The notes under the pieces: model-generated
What the model saw: the letters and a program-made list of their open reading frames with translations, nothing else
What the model was told of the DNA's origin: nothing
Databases searched by the model: none
Translations under genes and position numbers: made by a program
From: an uncultured Candidatus Midichloriaceae bacterium
Lineage (GTDB): Bacteria; Pseudomonadota; Alphaproteobacteria; Rickettsiales; Midichloriaceae
DNA length: 26,525 bases
Assembly: GCA_905479795.1 (NCBI GenBank)
Contig: CAJQNX010000004.1
Coordinates: forward strand, 1-26,525
Reading direction: 5' to 3'
In this document: positions 16,913-25,469 of the stretch, piece after piece
Numbering within the stretch: the first letter of the stretch is position 1
Layout of the letters: every line of letters starts with the position of its first letter

Positions 16913-19534
16913 TCATTTACTACCTCCTTTTTTAGCACCACTACCTCCTTTACTTGCAGCTTTTTTAATAGCTTTCAATGGGGATTTTGCCATTGTTCCA
17001 AATGCTTTTTTAAATGCTCCTGATAAGTCACCTTTAGCAAGTCCAGCCACAGACTCTACTCCTGTTAAATATGCAAAAAATGTTGAAATTGAATTCATCA
17101 GCATAAAGAATAAAAATGACATTAACGCCAATTTAAGCATCGTCAAAAACAGTGCCTCTACCACAGAAAATCTCATTATAGTATATTTACCTAATATCCA
17201 TAAATCAACTGTTTCATATAAGCCTTTTATTAGGTGCCCAATATTCATACTACACATATCTGTCTTGCCTTCATCTTCAACATGTATTGCGATTGCACAT
17301 ATAGGACTTTCTGACGCCCCTAAGTCAGTACACTGTTTAAAAAGACTAGGAGATTCAGGATTCAGCTTCAGATTTCCAAAATATATATTATCAAAAGTTG
17401 CAAGCATTAGTGCTATGAAAGCAAAATGCAGTCCTGGGTAAATAGTGTACCCCAAAAGCATCTTAAACCACGTTTCGTAAATACCTTTTGTAAAATCAAA
17501 TAATGCAAAAGTTATCATAATTGGAGAAACAGCTACCAATATAGTAATTGAAAACATGGAAAGAATAAATATATGGGTAAATTTAAAGATAATCTTTAAC
17601 AGCATAAATGAATAAATGAACATTGCTATGCACAATACAAAACCAATACCACTAACCAAAATCAATGCCGTAATTGACCATATTGCAATAAGCCCAGCAA
17701 ACGAATAGTTACATGTCCCCATGTTTAAATAATTTATTACTCTGCAATCAATCAAATCCCACACAGTCATTTTAACAGAATTATCTGTAGAACCTGCAGT
17801 GTGAACGATGCTACCGACAGCCGCAATATTTCTTTGGCTTAATAATTGTTTATTATTATATTGAAATCTACAGTGCCCCAAAGGATCAGACATATTTTGC
17901 GCTTCCATAAAGTAACTTGCTATTTGCTGAGAACCATCAATTATACCGTAATAAATTCCAACTTTATTTCCTTTTTCATCTGTAGCAAACCAGGCATTAC
18001 CTAATGTAAAATAAACAACTAACGCTACTTTAATCGCAAACATTAGATAATCACTTCTTTTTAGTGCCCCTCCTGAACTCATTATTTTAATTCCTGTGAG
18101 GCATAAATATAAAGTAATTGCCGCTAGCACTATTTTTTTAAGATTTTTCTGAATTTCCGTAAAAAATCCTGTGTCACTATTAGGATTTATAAAAACCCTT
18201 TCAAGCAAATCTAACACACACCCAACAGTAGTACTTGTGATGTGCATATCGCTCATCAAAAATTTTGAAACAGATTCTTTATTGCCAAAGTGATCATTGG
18301 GTACGTCTTTACCAGTTATATACAAACCTAGGGTTTTTAGATCGGTCCTGCCCTTACTAAAATATTCACATCTAGTACCCTCACCAACATCCAAATTCGG
18401 CACATCAACTAAACTAACTGGCGGAGGAACGTAGGTACAACCAATCTTAACAGGAAATAATGTATATGGTGCTGCAACACATAATTGAACCTTCCCTATA
18501 TCAGAATTAAATCTATAATAGCCTATAAATTGATAAAATCCCTTAGCTGGAGTCTCTCCAGTAATATCATAAAAATCTCCTTCTGGTTGAAAAGTACATG
18601 AATCATGTTGATGTCTAAATAAATTAATCAAAATCCATGCTATATCCGTAAGAGCAGCACCTATTCCACCTCCCAAAGCACCCCCAACAGCAGCTCCAAT
18701 ACCAAGTGATGCCGCTGATACGTCAGATATTCTACTAATAGCGTTTGTATAATAAATTAAAGCATGTCCTGCAGATAATTTTTTCAAATCATTAGCCTCG
18801 CCCCGCAAATTTCCAGGAGGGGTTTGAGTACCAGGCCCCACTAATTTACCGTATTGATTAGTACAGTATGGAGAAGCTTCTTGCATATAACCATACGTGT
18901 TATCGACTTTTTCTTTATAATCACAATCTTCCTTCTTCTCATCATGTGCTTTTGTACAATCTACTAATGGACCTCCTGTATCAGGATCATACATTGGATC
19001 ACAATGATAAAAGAATGGCACATCAACAGCTGTTAAAGGAGGTAAAGGCTTATCCCCCTGCACAAATTTAACATTACCATTGCTTTTTTTAGGATCACAC
19101 TGGTATCCTAGCGCGATATTTGCATATTCATGTGGAGCAATGATATATGCATTAGTACATACATCAAGCATTATCATATACTCCACTCCAATGGCAACCA
19201 AAGCAAGTAAAGTAGCTGGTGAAAAAGATAATAAAGCGTCCATATAAAGTATTGCCCTGCCTATAGTAGCTAATTCAGACCAACCTGCTCTGGAAGATTG
19301 CTTCATAGAATTATTTTCTTTTAAATAATGTGGTATATTAACGTTGTTAAAATCTCCAACAGACAATTGAAAAATTGCTTTACCAGAACTAAAGCAGTTA
19401 TCAATATGTGTGAACCAAGAGCTTCCATCTCTCGTTTTATTTTCATACTCTATCATTGAGTCAAAACTATAAGCCTCTTGTCTGCTTAAAAAAATTAAAA
19501 AGAAGAAAACAACAAATAATTTTAAATATCTCAT
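16913..19534 (-). CDS. virB6: Extended VirB6/TrbL channel protein (first virB6 paralog)
   Basis: The 873-residue product has a signal peptide (about 1-24, MRYLKLFVVFFFLIFL, then EAYS). A Cys-containing ectodomain to about residue 470 contains two hydrophobic stretches (about 90-125, and a Gly/Ala-rich one near 270-300). The polytopic VirB6 core is at about 475-820 (VLAAITLYLCLTGIKIMSSGG, then MSFLFFMLMNSISTFFAYL). The C-terminus is short, basic and rich in Gly/Ser/Lys. It overlaps the virB4 stop by four bases (ATGA), so translation is coupled to the ATPase gene. Order directly after virB4 is conserved in Rickettsiales. It lacks the CYM..D.G motif of the other two paralogs, so it is the most divergent member here. 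Confidence 0.85.
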   Translation of the reverse strand: MRYLKLFVVFFFLIFLSRQEAYSFDSMIEYENKTRDGSSWFTHIDNCFSSGKAIFQLSVGDFNNVNIPHYLKENNSMKQSSRAGWSELATIGRAILYMDALLSFSPATLLALVAIGVEYMIMLDVCTNAYIIAPHEYANIALGYQCDPKKSNGNVKFVQGDKPLPPLTAVDVPFFYHCDPMYDPDTGGPLVDCTKAHDEKKEDCDYKEKVDNTYGYMQEASPYCTNQYGKLVGPGTQTPPGNLRGEANDLKKLSAGHALIYYTNAISRISDVSAASLGIGAAVGGALGGGIGAALTDIAWILINLFRHQHDSCTFQPEGDFYDITGETPAKGFYQFIGYYRFNSDIGKVQLCVAAPYTLFPVKIGCTYVPPPVSLVDVPNLDVGEGTRCEYFSKGRTDLKTLGLYITGKDVPNDHFGNKESVSKFLMSDMHITSTTVGCVLDLLERVFINPNSDTGFFTEIQKNLKKIVLAAITLYLCLTGIKIMSSGGALKRSDYLMFAIKVALVVYFTLGNAWFATDEKGNKVGIYYGIIDGSQQIASYFMEAQNMSDPLGHCRFQYNNKQLLSQRNIAAVGSIVHTAGSTDNSVKMTVWDLIDCRVINYLNMGTCNYSFAGLIAIWSITALILVSGIGFVLCIAMFIYSFMLLKIIFKFTHIFILSMFSITILVAVSPIMITFALFDFTKGIYETWFKMLLGYTIYPGLHFAFIALMLATFDNIYFGNLKLNPESPSLFKQCTDLGASESPICAIAIHVEDEGKTDMCSMNIGHLIKGLYETVDLWILGKYTIMRFSVVEALFLTMLKLALMSFLFFMLMNSISTFFAYLTGVESVAGLAKGDLSGAFKKAFGTMAKSPLKAIKKAASKGGSGAKKGGSK

Positions 19535-21948
19535 TTTTTTAACCTAATTTCTTTTAGTTTTTCTGAAAATTTAGGAATCCATATACTTGGATCGCTTCCA
19601 TATTTTTTTCTCACCTCATCTAATATAACAACTGTATCAGCTCTACCAGATAATATATCTACCACTTCATTCATTCCACCTAAATCAACCTTTGCTACAA
19701 CTGCATCATTACCCTGTTTAATTAAAAAATATCGAGTGCCAGGATCAGTTGTTTTTATCAGTTGATATTCTCTCTCACTTAGCATAAATGAAGTTTTATA
19801 CACATCGGTAGCTTTCAAATTTGGCAAGAATATTTGAGTTGCAGTCTGCTGTATTAGAGTATCACTAATTTGACTTTTACTAGCATCCTCTACACTTTGC
19901 GTAGCGAAAACAATAAATGTGTTAAGCTTTCTTAAAACTTTTAACCAATCTTTAATCTTTGGTGCAAAAATCGGATTATCTATAAGAGCCCAAGCCTCAT
20001 CTAACACTATCATACTTGGAGTACCATCAAGTGATAGGTTGATTCTACGAAATATATAAGACAATACTGGACCTAAACTTGATTTATCTTTTAAAAGTTC
20101 TGCCATTTCGAAACCAAATACGCTAGATTTACCAAAATCTATCACATCTTCATCGTTATCAAAAATACTTGCATGCGAGCCTCCAGAATGCCACATAGCC
20201 AGCCTTCCCGCTAGAGTTCCAGGACCAGACATACCTAAAAATGCTGCAATATTAGATAACTTTCTATCTTTTCTTTCTAATTTAAAATTCCCCTCAATAG
20301 CTCTACTTAACAAATCAATATCTTGCGCATTAATTGCCTCTCCATTAACAGAAACTAATTGTTTCAACCAGTCAAGTAAGAAAGTTTTATTTTCTCCTCT
20401 ATCATCAAGCTTAAGTGGATTAAAATTACATTTTTTACTTGGATCTATAACTGTATACTTACCCCCCAAAGCTCTTAAAAATATCTCTGCCCCCCTATCC
20501 TTATCAAAAAAGAATAATCTGCATTGATATTTCTGAGATTGAGCGCATAAAAAATTCATTAAAACCGTTTTACCTGCTCCCGTTGGTCCAATTATTGTAG
20601 TATGACCAACATCTCTTAAGTGAAAATTAAAATAATATGGAGTGCCAGATGTTGTATCCATAACGGTTACCGCATCTCCCCAATGATTATTAAATTTTTT
20701 ACCAATAGGATAGTTATGAAAAGAATTGAAAGCCGCTAAGTTTAAAGTATTAATAGTAGATGACCTTACAATAAAATCATCATTACATGGTAGTTGCGCC
20801 CAAAAAGCTGGCTCCATATTTACACGTTCCCTAACTCCAATACCACCAGTATTTGTAAGCTCAACTGAAGCCATAGATAGCGCATTTTCTAGCTCTTTTA
20901 GATTGTCAGCAATACACATGATAGACAAATGATGCATACCAAAAGCTATTTCTCCTCCCATAGCCATATCCAAAGCCTCTGAAATACCTGCAATCTGAGA
21001 TATAGCTTTATCACCAGCTTGAATCATTCTATTTTGCTGAAGTTGCATTTTCGCAATAGCAATTTGTCTATTAATAAATTGAAATGATTGAGTTACAACA
21101 AATTCAAATGGCATTTGCAAAAAGCCATCCATCATACCCGCCCATGTCTTTTGACTATACTCCTTTAAGCTAACCATTCCTGCAAATTTTGACTTGCCAT
21201 TAATACCTTTAATTTCCATTGCCTTTTTGCCAAAATAAAGCCTCTCATTATTAACTAAATTATCAAGCATGCCAAATCCCATAAGTGCATTTGAGTTGTT
21301 GCCACAATTAACAATACTACTAAAGAACTTAACTATTTCGGAATACTTCTGATTGCCTCTCTCAACTATACCTAGCACCTCTGGGCTATATTGCCTAAGT
21401 GAATTTACTATTCTATTGGTAGCTTCTTGTAATTGTTCGAATCCCTCTATCATAGATTCATCTTCTGTTGATTTCTTAGGATTTTTAGAAAATTTTTCAA
21501 AGAAATCGTTAATAAATGATACGTTTAAATTTCTTTTAACTTTATATGAGACAGTGATATATAATTCATTTACAAAACCTTTTTGATTTTTGTGCTTTTG
21601 TATCCATTTATTATCTAAAAAACTTGCAAATCCATCAGGCATATCTATATTCCCTTGTGAACCTTCGTACACATCTTGCTTTTTCCTAATTATGTGGAAA
21701 TATAAACTGATACTAGGATCTGCCATCCCTTTAAAAAGGAAATTCCTTATATTCTTTTTGATATCAACATCATCATCATCTGCCGTTTCAAAAGAAAAGC
21801 CCCCAAGCTTAATCACCTGAAGTAACTGGTTTTTTTTGGTATAAACTATATTATTATCCAAATGATATAGGTACGGAATAAATCCACTAAGTGGATATTC
21901 CTTATTTATTAAAGTATTTTTATCTGGTTTAGCTGAAAAAAATCTCAT
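19531..21948 (-). CDS. virB4: Type IV secretion ATPase VirB4
   Basis: VirB4 is the inner-membrane-associated ATPase that energises assembly and substrate passage in the secretion system. The 805-residue product has the CagE/TrbE/VirB4 N-terminal domain (about 180-400, with QFINRQIAIAKMQLQQNRM). The motor domain has Walker A IIGPTGAGKTVLMNFL near residue 449, the following FFFDKDRGAEIFLRALGG, Walker B SMIVLDEAWALIDNP near residue 640, and FIVFATQSVEDASKSQISD. The length is typical. It starts 21 bases after virB3 and overlaps the first virB6 by four bases. Key nucleotide-binding residues are intact, so it should be active. Confidence 0.97.
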   Translation of the reverse strand: MRFFSAKPDKNTLINKEYPLSGFIPYLYHLDNNIVYTKKNQLLQVIKLGGFSFETADDDDVDIKKNIRNFLFKGMADPSISLYFHIIRKKQDVYEGSQGNIDMPDGFASFLDNKWIQKHKNQKGFVNELYITVSYKVKRNLNVSFINDFFEKFSKNPKKSTEDESMIEGFEQLQEATNRIVNSLRQYSPEVLGIVERGNQKYSEIVKFFSSIVNCGNNSNALMGFGMLDNLVNNERLYFGKKAMEIKGINGKSKFAGMVSLKEYSQKTWAGMMDGFLQMPFEFVVTQSFQFINRQIAIAKMQLQQNRMIQAGDKAISQIAGISEALDMAMGGEIAFGMHHLSIMCIADNLKELENALSMASVELTNTGGIGVRERVNMEPAFWAQLPCNDDFIVRSSTINTLNLAAFNSFHNYPIGKKFNNHWGDAVTVMDTTSGTPYYFNFHLRDVGHTTIIGPTGAGKTVLMNFLCAQSQKYQCRLFFFDKDRGAEIFLRALGGKYTVIDPSKKCNFNPLKLDDRGENKTFLLDWLKQLVSVNGEAINAQDIDLLSRAIEGNFKLERKDRKLSNIAAFLGMSGPGTLAGRLAMWHSGGSHASIFDNDEDVIDFGKSSVFGFEMAELLKDKSSLGPVLSYIFRRINLSLDGTPSMIVLDEAWALIDNPIFAPKIKDWLKVLRKLNTFIVFATQSVEDASKSQISDTLIQQTATQIFLPNLKATDVYKTSFMLSEREYQLIKTTDPGTRYFLIKQGNDAVVAKVDLGGMNEVVDILSGRADTVVILDEVRKKYGSDPSIWIPKFSEKLKEIRLKK

Positions 21949-21969
21949 TACTATGTATATGCATTAAAA

Positions 21970-22260
21970 TTAAAATGGATCATATGAATTAGCTCCATGA
22001 AAAAATTTATTTTTACATTTTGAGCATTTTTCAGCTCTTACTTTAAATAATTCTATAAATAATGGCTCTTTTGAACATATATAATAACCCAATCCATGAA
22101 TTGGGAATGCAATAACCAAATATAAAAATTTGGTTGTCATAATGTACATCAACATACAGACAAACGCATTAACTATAAAAAAATTATAACTTACGCCAAA
22201 AAGAAGTGGCGGTCTTGTTAAGCCTACAAAAAGATGGTCCGTAGTTAAAGATCCTGGCAT
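21970..22260 (-). CDS. virB3: Type IV secretion inner-membrane protein VirB3
   Basis: VirB3 is a small inner-membrane protein working with VirB4 and VirB6. From the ATG at 22260 the product is 96 residues. It opens MPGSLTTDHLFVGLTRPPLLFGVSY, the usual family start, then has two membrane helices (about 22-65) and ends in a short Cys/Lys stretch and the typical GANSYDPF. The frame is open to an earlier ATG at 22350 (126 residues) and another at 22290. Those extra residues do not look like family sequence, so the shorter form is preferred; no candidate has a strong ribosome binding site. It is the first gene of the virB3-virB4-virB6 operon. Confidence 0.85.
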   Translation of the reverse strand: MPGSLTTDHLFVGLTRPPLLFGVSYNFFIVNAFVCMLMYIMTTKFLYLVIAFPIHGLGYYICSKEPLFIELFKVRAEKCSKCKNKFFHGANSYDPF

Positions 22261-22386
22261 AAAATACTTTAAAAAAATCACATAATTCATAGTAACTACT
22301 TGATTCTTAGAGCACAAGTTATAAATTATGAATTGGTATATTTTTATCAAAATTGTATTTTTATAATTTTGTTTTCTAATAACTAA

Positions 22387-22416
22387 TTGACAAAAGAGTA
22401 TTTTTATACTTAGAAT
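22387..22416 (+). promoter_or_regulatory. Sigma-70 promoter for the toxin-like gene
   Basis: A perfect TTGACA (22387-22392) is followed after 18 bases by TAGAAT (22411-22416), placing transcription start about 20 bases before the ATG at 22443. A GGGG-type ribosome binding site follows at 22433-22437. It lies in the 182-base divergent gap in front of virB3, where the direction of transcription switches. This is the best promoter match in the window. Confidence 0.55.
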
Positions 22417-22442
22417 TTTAACTTAATTCTAGTGGGGTAACA

Positions 22443-23523
22443 ATGAATCAATTCAATAAAGTCTTAACGAATACCGGAGATGAAACAGGTCTATTTACTA
22501 ATTTGATGTACAACGTAAGAAACCAAAATTTTAACGGAGATAACGAGGACAATGCTAATTACTTAAATCATAGAAATACTGCTTATGTAGATGGGAAGCA
22601 TTATGCTGAAATTTGCGCTCAACAAGGTGGATCTGAGTGGTTTTTTCAAGATACAGGTCAAAAGATGGGGACAATTCACTTTATATTATATTAGAAGTCA
22701 GGATTTTAATGGTGAGCAATGGGACAATGCTAATTACTTAAATCATAAAAATGCGCCCTGGACAAAGGAAAAATATCATGCTGAAATTTGCACCAAACAA
22801 GATGGATCCGAATGGTTTTTTGAAGTTGACAAATCATCATATATTCCGCAGATTTCAGTTGTAAATATGTCATTAAATACTGATGAATCAATTGACAAAT
22901 TATTATCTAGTACAAGCTTAGGAACTCAGATAGTTAATAATATTAATGGTAATTCACCACTTACAGTAAGCTTAGAATTTAGTAAGAGCTTTAGTAGCTC
23001 CATCTCATATACTTATAGCTCATCCGTAGAAGTAGGCATCGAAGTAAAAGTAAGTTTCAAAGAAGACGCCATATTTGAATCTGCAGGGATTGAGGTATCT
23101 GGAAATTTGCAACGCACCGAATCTAGTTCTTTTACTCATACTAATACTACAACATCCACGTTAAGTCTAACCGAATCAATCACGGTTGCTACAGGCAAAT
23201 GCTCTGAAATTACTGGATACTATAAAATTATACATGCTAATCAAGTTGCCTTCAAAACAAATGCTTTAGTTAGTATAAGTGGAACTATTATTGATGATCA
23301 AGGCAATATGGTATCTGGCCAAACTATTCCAAATGCTAAATTTATCACACAATATATAAACGACAATATTAAGGGAATGACTGTTATTGATCCTAATTAT
23401 AGCGATACAAATGTAAAAGTTGAAATGACAGGATATATGTCAGCCAACTTAGCTACAATGGACTCATATACCGAAGAAGTTGCGTGCGATGGAAATAATT
23501 TTCCAGAACATACTGAATTATAA
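22443..23523 (+). pseudogene. Frameshifted lectin-repeat plus aerolysin/ETX-MTX2-type pore-forming toxin gene
   Basis: Two overlapping frames (22443-22694 and the frame ending at 23523) form one gene split by a +1 shift. Removing one G from the GGGG at 22667-22670 gives a continuous 359-residue protein. Residues 17-68 and about 77-126 are two copies of one unit sharing FNG, DNANYLNH, HAEIC and GSEWFF, and they look like lectin-type carbohydrate-binding repeats. The remaining part is a long series of Ser/Thr-rich alternating strands (FSKSFSSSISYTYSSSVEVG, SFTHTNTTTSTLSL, then ITVATGKCSEITGYYKI). This is the pattern of aerolysin/ETX-MTX2 beta-pore-forming toxins. There is no signal peptide. It has its own promoter, ribosome binding site and terminator, and it points away from virB3. 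Toxin assignment is by pattern only. Without repair, only an 83-residue fragment, or a product from an internal start, is made. Confidence 0.6.
22491..22821 (+). repeat. Two tandem lectin-like coding repeats (about 50 residues each)
   Basis: Copy A covers 22491-22646 and copy B 22672-22821. A 26-base stretch is identical in both (22547-22572 and 22722-22747) at an offset of 175 bases, which is 58 codons plus the one extra base that breaks the frame. The protein match is strong across the unit: R.Q.FNG, then DNANYLNH, HAEIC and GSEWFF. The near-identity at the DNA level indicates a fairly recent duplication or homogenisation by recombination. Confidence 0.85.
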
Positions 23524-23536
23524 ATTTTTTTATGTT

Positions 23537-23566
23537 GCTGGTTAGTTTGATTTGAAACTAACCAGC
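23537..23566 (+). terminator. Rho-independent terminator after the toxin-like gene
   Basis: A perfect 12-bp stem (23537-23548 with 23555-23566, GCTGGTTAGTTT paired with AAACTAACCAGC) encloses a six-base loop and is followed by TCTTT. It lies 14 bases after the toxin stop codon. The T-tract is short but the stem is strong for such an AT-rich genome. Confidence 0.75.
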
Positions 23567-23705
23567 TCTTTAATACCCCCCCATTCTTAATTTAAATATC
23601 TATTCAAATTTACCTTGGTTTTTTTTAAAAACACAGATACCATAGAGGCAATAGATGAGTGTGAAGTAAAATTATTTTACAAAAAATAAATATTTTAATT
23701 CAAGT

Positions 23706-24320
23706 ATGAAATTTATAACGTTTGAAGGCTGTGATTTTTGTGGAAAATCAACACAAATACAATTGTTAAAAGAATATTTCGAAATTAATAATAAAAAAGT
23801 ATTTCTAACCAGAGAACCTGGAGGCACTATCGTTGCAGAAAAAATTAGAGAACTAATTTTATCGTCTAAAGGAATTACAGATCCACTCACTGAATATTTA
23901 CTAATTGCCGCTGCAAGAAAAGACCATGTTGATAATTTAATAAAGAAAAAAATTCAACAAGGATATTATGTGTTATCGGATAGATTTTACGACTCATCTA
24001 TTTGTTACCAAGGTTATTATAAAAATTTAGATATCAATGTTTTGGAAACTATCAAAGAATTAACTATTGGTAAATTTGAACCAGACCTAACTTTCTTAAT
24101 TGATATACCTGAGGAAGAGATTGAAAAAAGAATGACAATAAAAAGAACTGGCAACAACATTTACGATAGAAAACCTAAAGATTTTTATAAAATAATTAGA
24201 TCTGGATATTTAAAAATTGCACACAACAATATTAACAGGATATTCATCATAGATGGCAATAAAAAAACAGAGGATGTGAACGCTCAAATAATCAAAATTG
24301 CTAAAGAGAAAATATTATAG
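23706..24320 (+). CDS. tmk: Thymidylate kinase (dTMP kinase)
   Basis: Tmk phosphorylates dTMP to dTDP with ATP in the cytoplasm, an essential step in dTTP supply. The 204-residue product has a P-loop near residues 8-15 (FEGCDFCGKSTQ), the substrate-binding TREPGGT (about 36-42), the DRx motif in VLSDRFYDSSICYQG, and a short LID region (KRTGNNIYDRKPKDFYKI). The length is normal. The P-loop differs from the common GIDGSGKST form by two cysteines, but the glycine, lysine and serine needed for phosphate binding remain. It stands between the toxin-like gene's terminator and the TAXI gene. Confidence 0.93.
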   Translation: MKFITFEGCDFCGKSTQIQLLKEYFEINNKKVFLTREPGGTIVAEKIRELILSSKGITDPLTEYLLIAAARKDHVDNLIKKKIQQGYYVLSDRFYDSSICYQGYYKNLDINVLETIKELTIGKFEPDLTFLIDIPEEEIEKRMTIKRTGNNIYDRKPKDFYKIIRSGYLKIAHNNINRIFIIDGNKKTEDVNAQIIKIAKEKIL

Positions 24321-24375
24321 TTGATTTAATATTTAAAATCATGCAGTATTTCTTAAGTAATTTGAGATTCATCCA

Positions 24376-25440
24376 ATGATTAAGCCTAAAATTAAACTGC
24401 TTTTTATATTATTATTAATTCTAGTTACCAATACATACAAATCTAATGCAACTGAAAAACCTCAAAATCCTTTTGAAAAAAAACAAGCAATCAATAAGGA
24501 TACGGCTCCAGTAAAAATCACTACTGATAAAAACATAAAAAAACAGGAGTTTTTTAACCCTAAAACAATAACAATTGCCACTGGGTATTCAAATGATAGC
24601 GTTGGAAAGGTGATCTGTAGTTTAGTAAACTATAATCAACACATTACAGGCTTTAATTGCATGACCAAACCAACTTCTGGAAGTATGGAAAACATGAATA
24701 AATTAAACAAAGGTGAAGTTGATTTTGCAATTGCTCCAGCAAGTATTATATTTGATGAAATACAAAATAATACAGATAAAGATAGTGTAGATAAAAATTA
24801 TAGATTTGTTTTATCTTTAAATGCTGAAGTTTTAAATATTATGGTTAAAAATAATTCTAAAATAAAAACCATTGATGATGTTAAAAATACCATTATTGAT
24901 GTTGGTAGCAAAGATTCTTCCACATATATTTTTTTACAAAAAATATTGCAGCAAAAAAAATGGACAAATCATGATTTAAGTGGAATTGAGTATATACACT
25001 ATAAGGATAAGGCAAATGCTTTGTGCTCTAATAAAGTCAATGCAACATTTGTGTATGGCGGAATTCCAGATATATACGTCAATGATATTACAAATTTTTG
25101 TGAAGTTAAATTGATTTCAATTGATAATAGATTGATCAATGATATGTCATTATCCAATTATTTTATAGATGAAAAATTTATTCCTGGTGGATCATATCTT
25201 GGCAATCCAATTGACGTTAATACCTTTGGCAGCCCCAACCTAATAATTGCTTCGAGCAATTTTGATAAATTAACAGTCTATAACTTAGTAAAATTGATAG
25301 TTAACAATATCAATACACTTAAAAAAATTCATTCTGCATTTGACATATCTCCTTTGAAAGCAATAGCAGATAATAAAAATCAAATTCCATATCACGATGG
25401 CTCAGCTGTATTATTTCAAGAAAAAAATTTACTTTATTAA
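24376..25440 (+). CDS. TAXI-family TRAP-transporter periplasmic solute-binding protein
   Basis: TAXI proteins are periplasmic receptors that hand carboxylate-type solutes to TRAP membrane transporters. The 354-residue product has a signal peptide (about 1-25, LLFILLLILVTNTYKSNA). A Lys-rich linker is followed by the family core: ITIATGYSNDSVGKVICSL, then TSGSMENMNKLNKGEVDFAIAP, and VLNIMVKNNSKIKTIDDVK. The length fits the family. No TRAP membrane subunits are in the window, so the partner is elsewhere or the protein works alone. TAXI proteins are known in Rickettsiales and can be immunogenic there. The ligand is unknown. The gene begins 55 bases after tmk, possibly in one transcript. Confidence 0.85.
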   Translation: MIKPKIKLLFILLLILVTNTYKSNATEKPQNPFEKKQAINKDTAPVKITTDKNIKKQEFFNPKTITIATGYSNDSVGKVICSLVNYNQHITGFNCMTKPTSGSMENMNKLNKGEVDFAIAPASIIFDEIQNNTDKDSVDKNYRFVLSLNAEVLNIMVKNNSKIKTIDDVKNTIIDVGSKDSSTYIFLQKILQQKKWTNHDLSGIEYIHYKDKANALCSNKVNATFVYGGIPDIYVNDITNFCEVKLISIDNRLINDMSLSNYFIDEKFIPGGSYLGNPIDVNTFGSPNLIIASSNFDKLTVYNLVKLIVNNINTLKKIHSAFDISPLKAIADNKNQIPYHDGSAVLFQEKNLLY

Positions 25441-25469
25441 TAAAAACAAACTTTCAAAAATTCATTCCT

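Noticed and set aside
22261..22350. Longer VirB3 start at 22350 adding 30 residues
   Set aside because: The added residues do not resemble the VirB3 N-terminus, while MPGSLTTDHLF at 22260 does, and there is no ribosome binding site to favour the longer form.
23663..23679. Small GTAAAA/TTTTAC hairpin before tmk
   Set aside because: A six-bp AT-rich stem with a three-base loop is expected by chance here and is not a credible terminator.
23591..23689. Short plus-strand open stretch before tmk (DTIEAIDECEVKLFYKK)
   Set aside because: The composition looks protein-like, but it has no ATG, is under 35 codons and matches no family I know. It may be a remnant, but the support is too thin to annotate.
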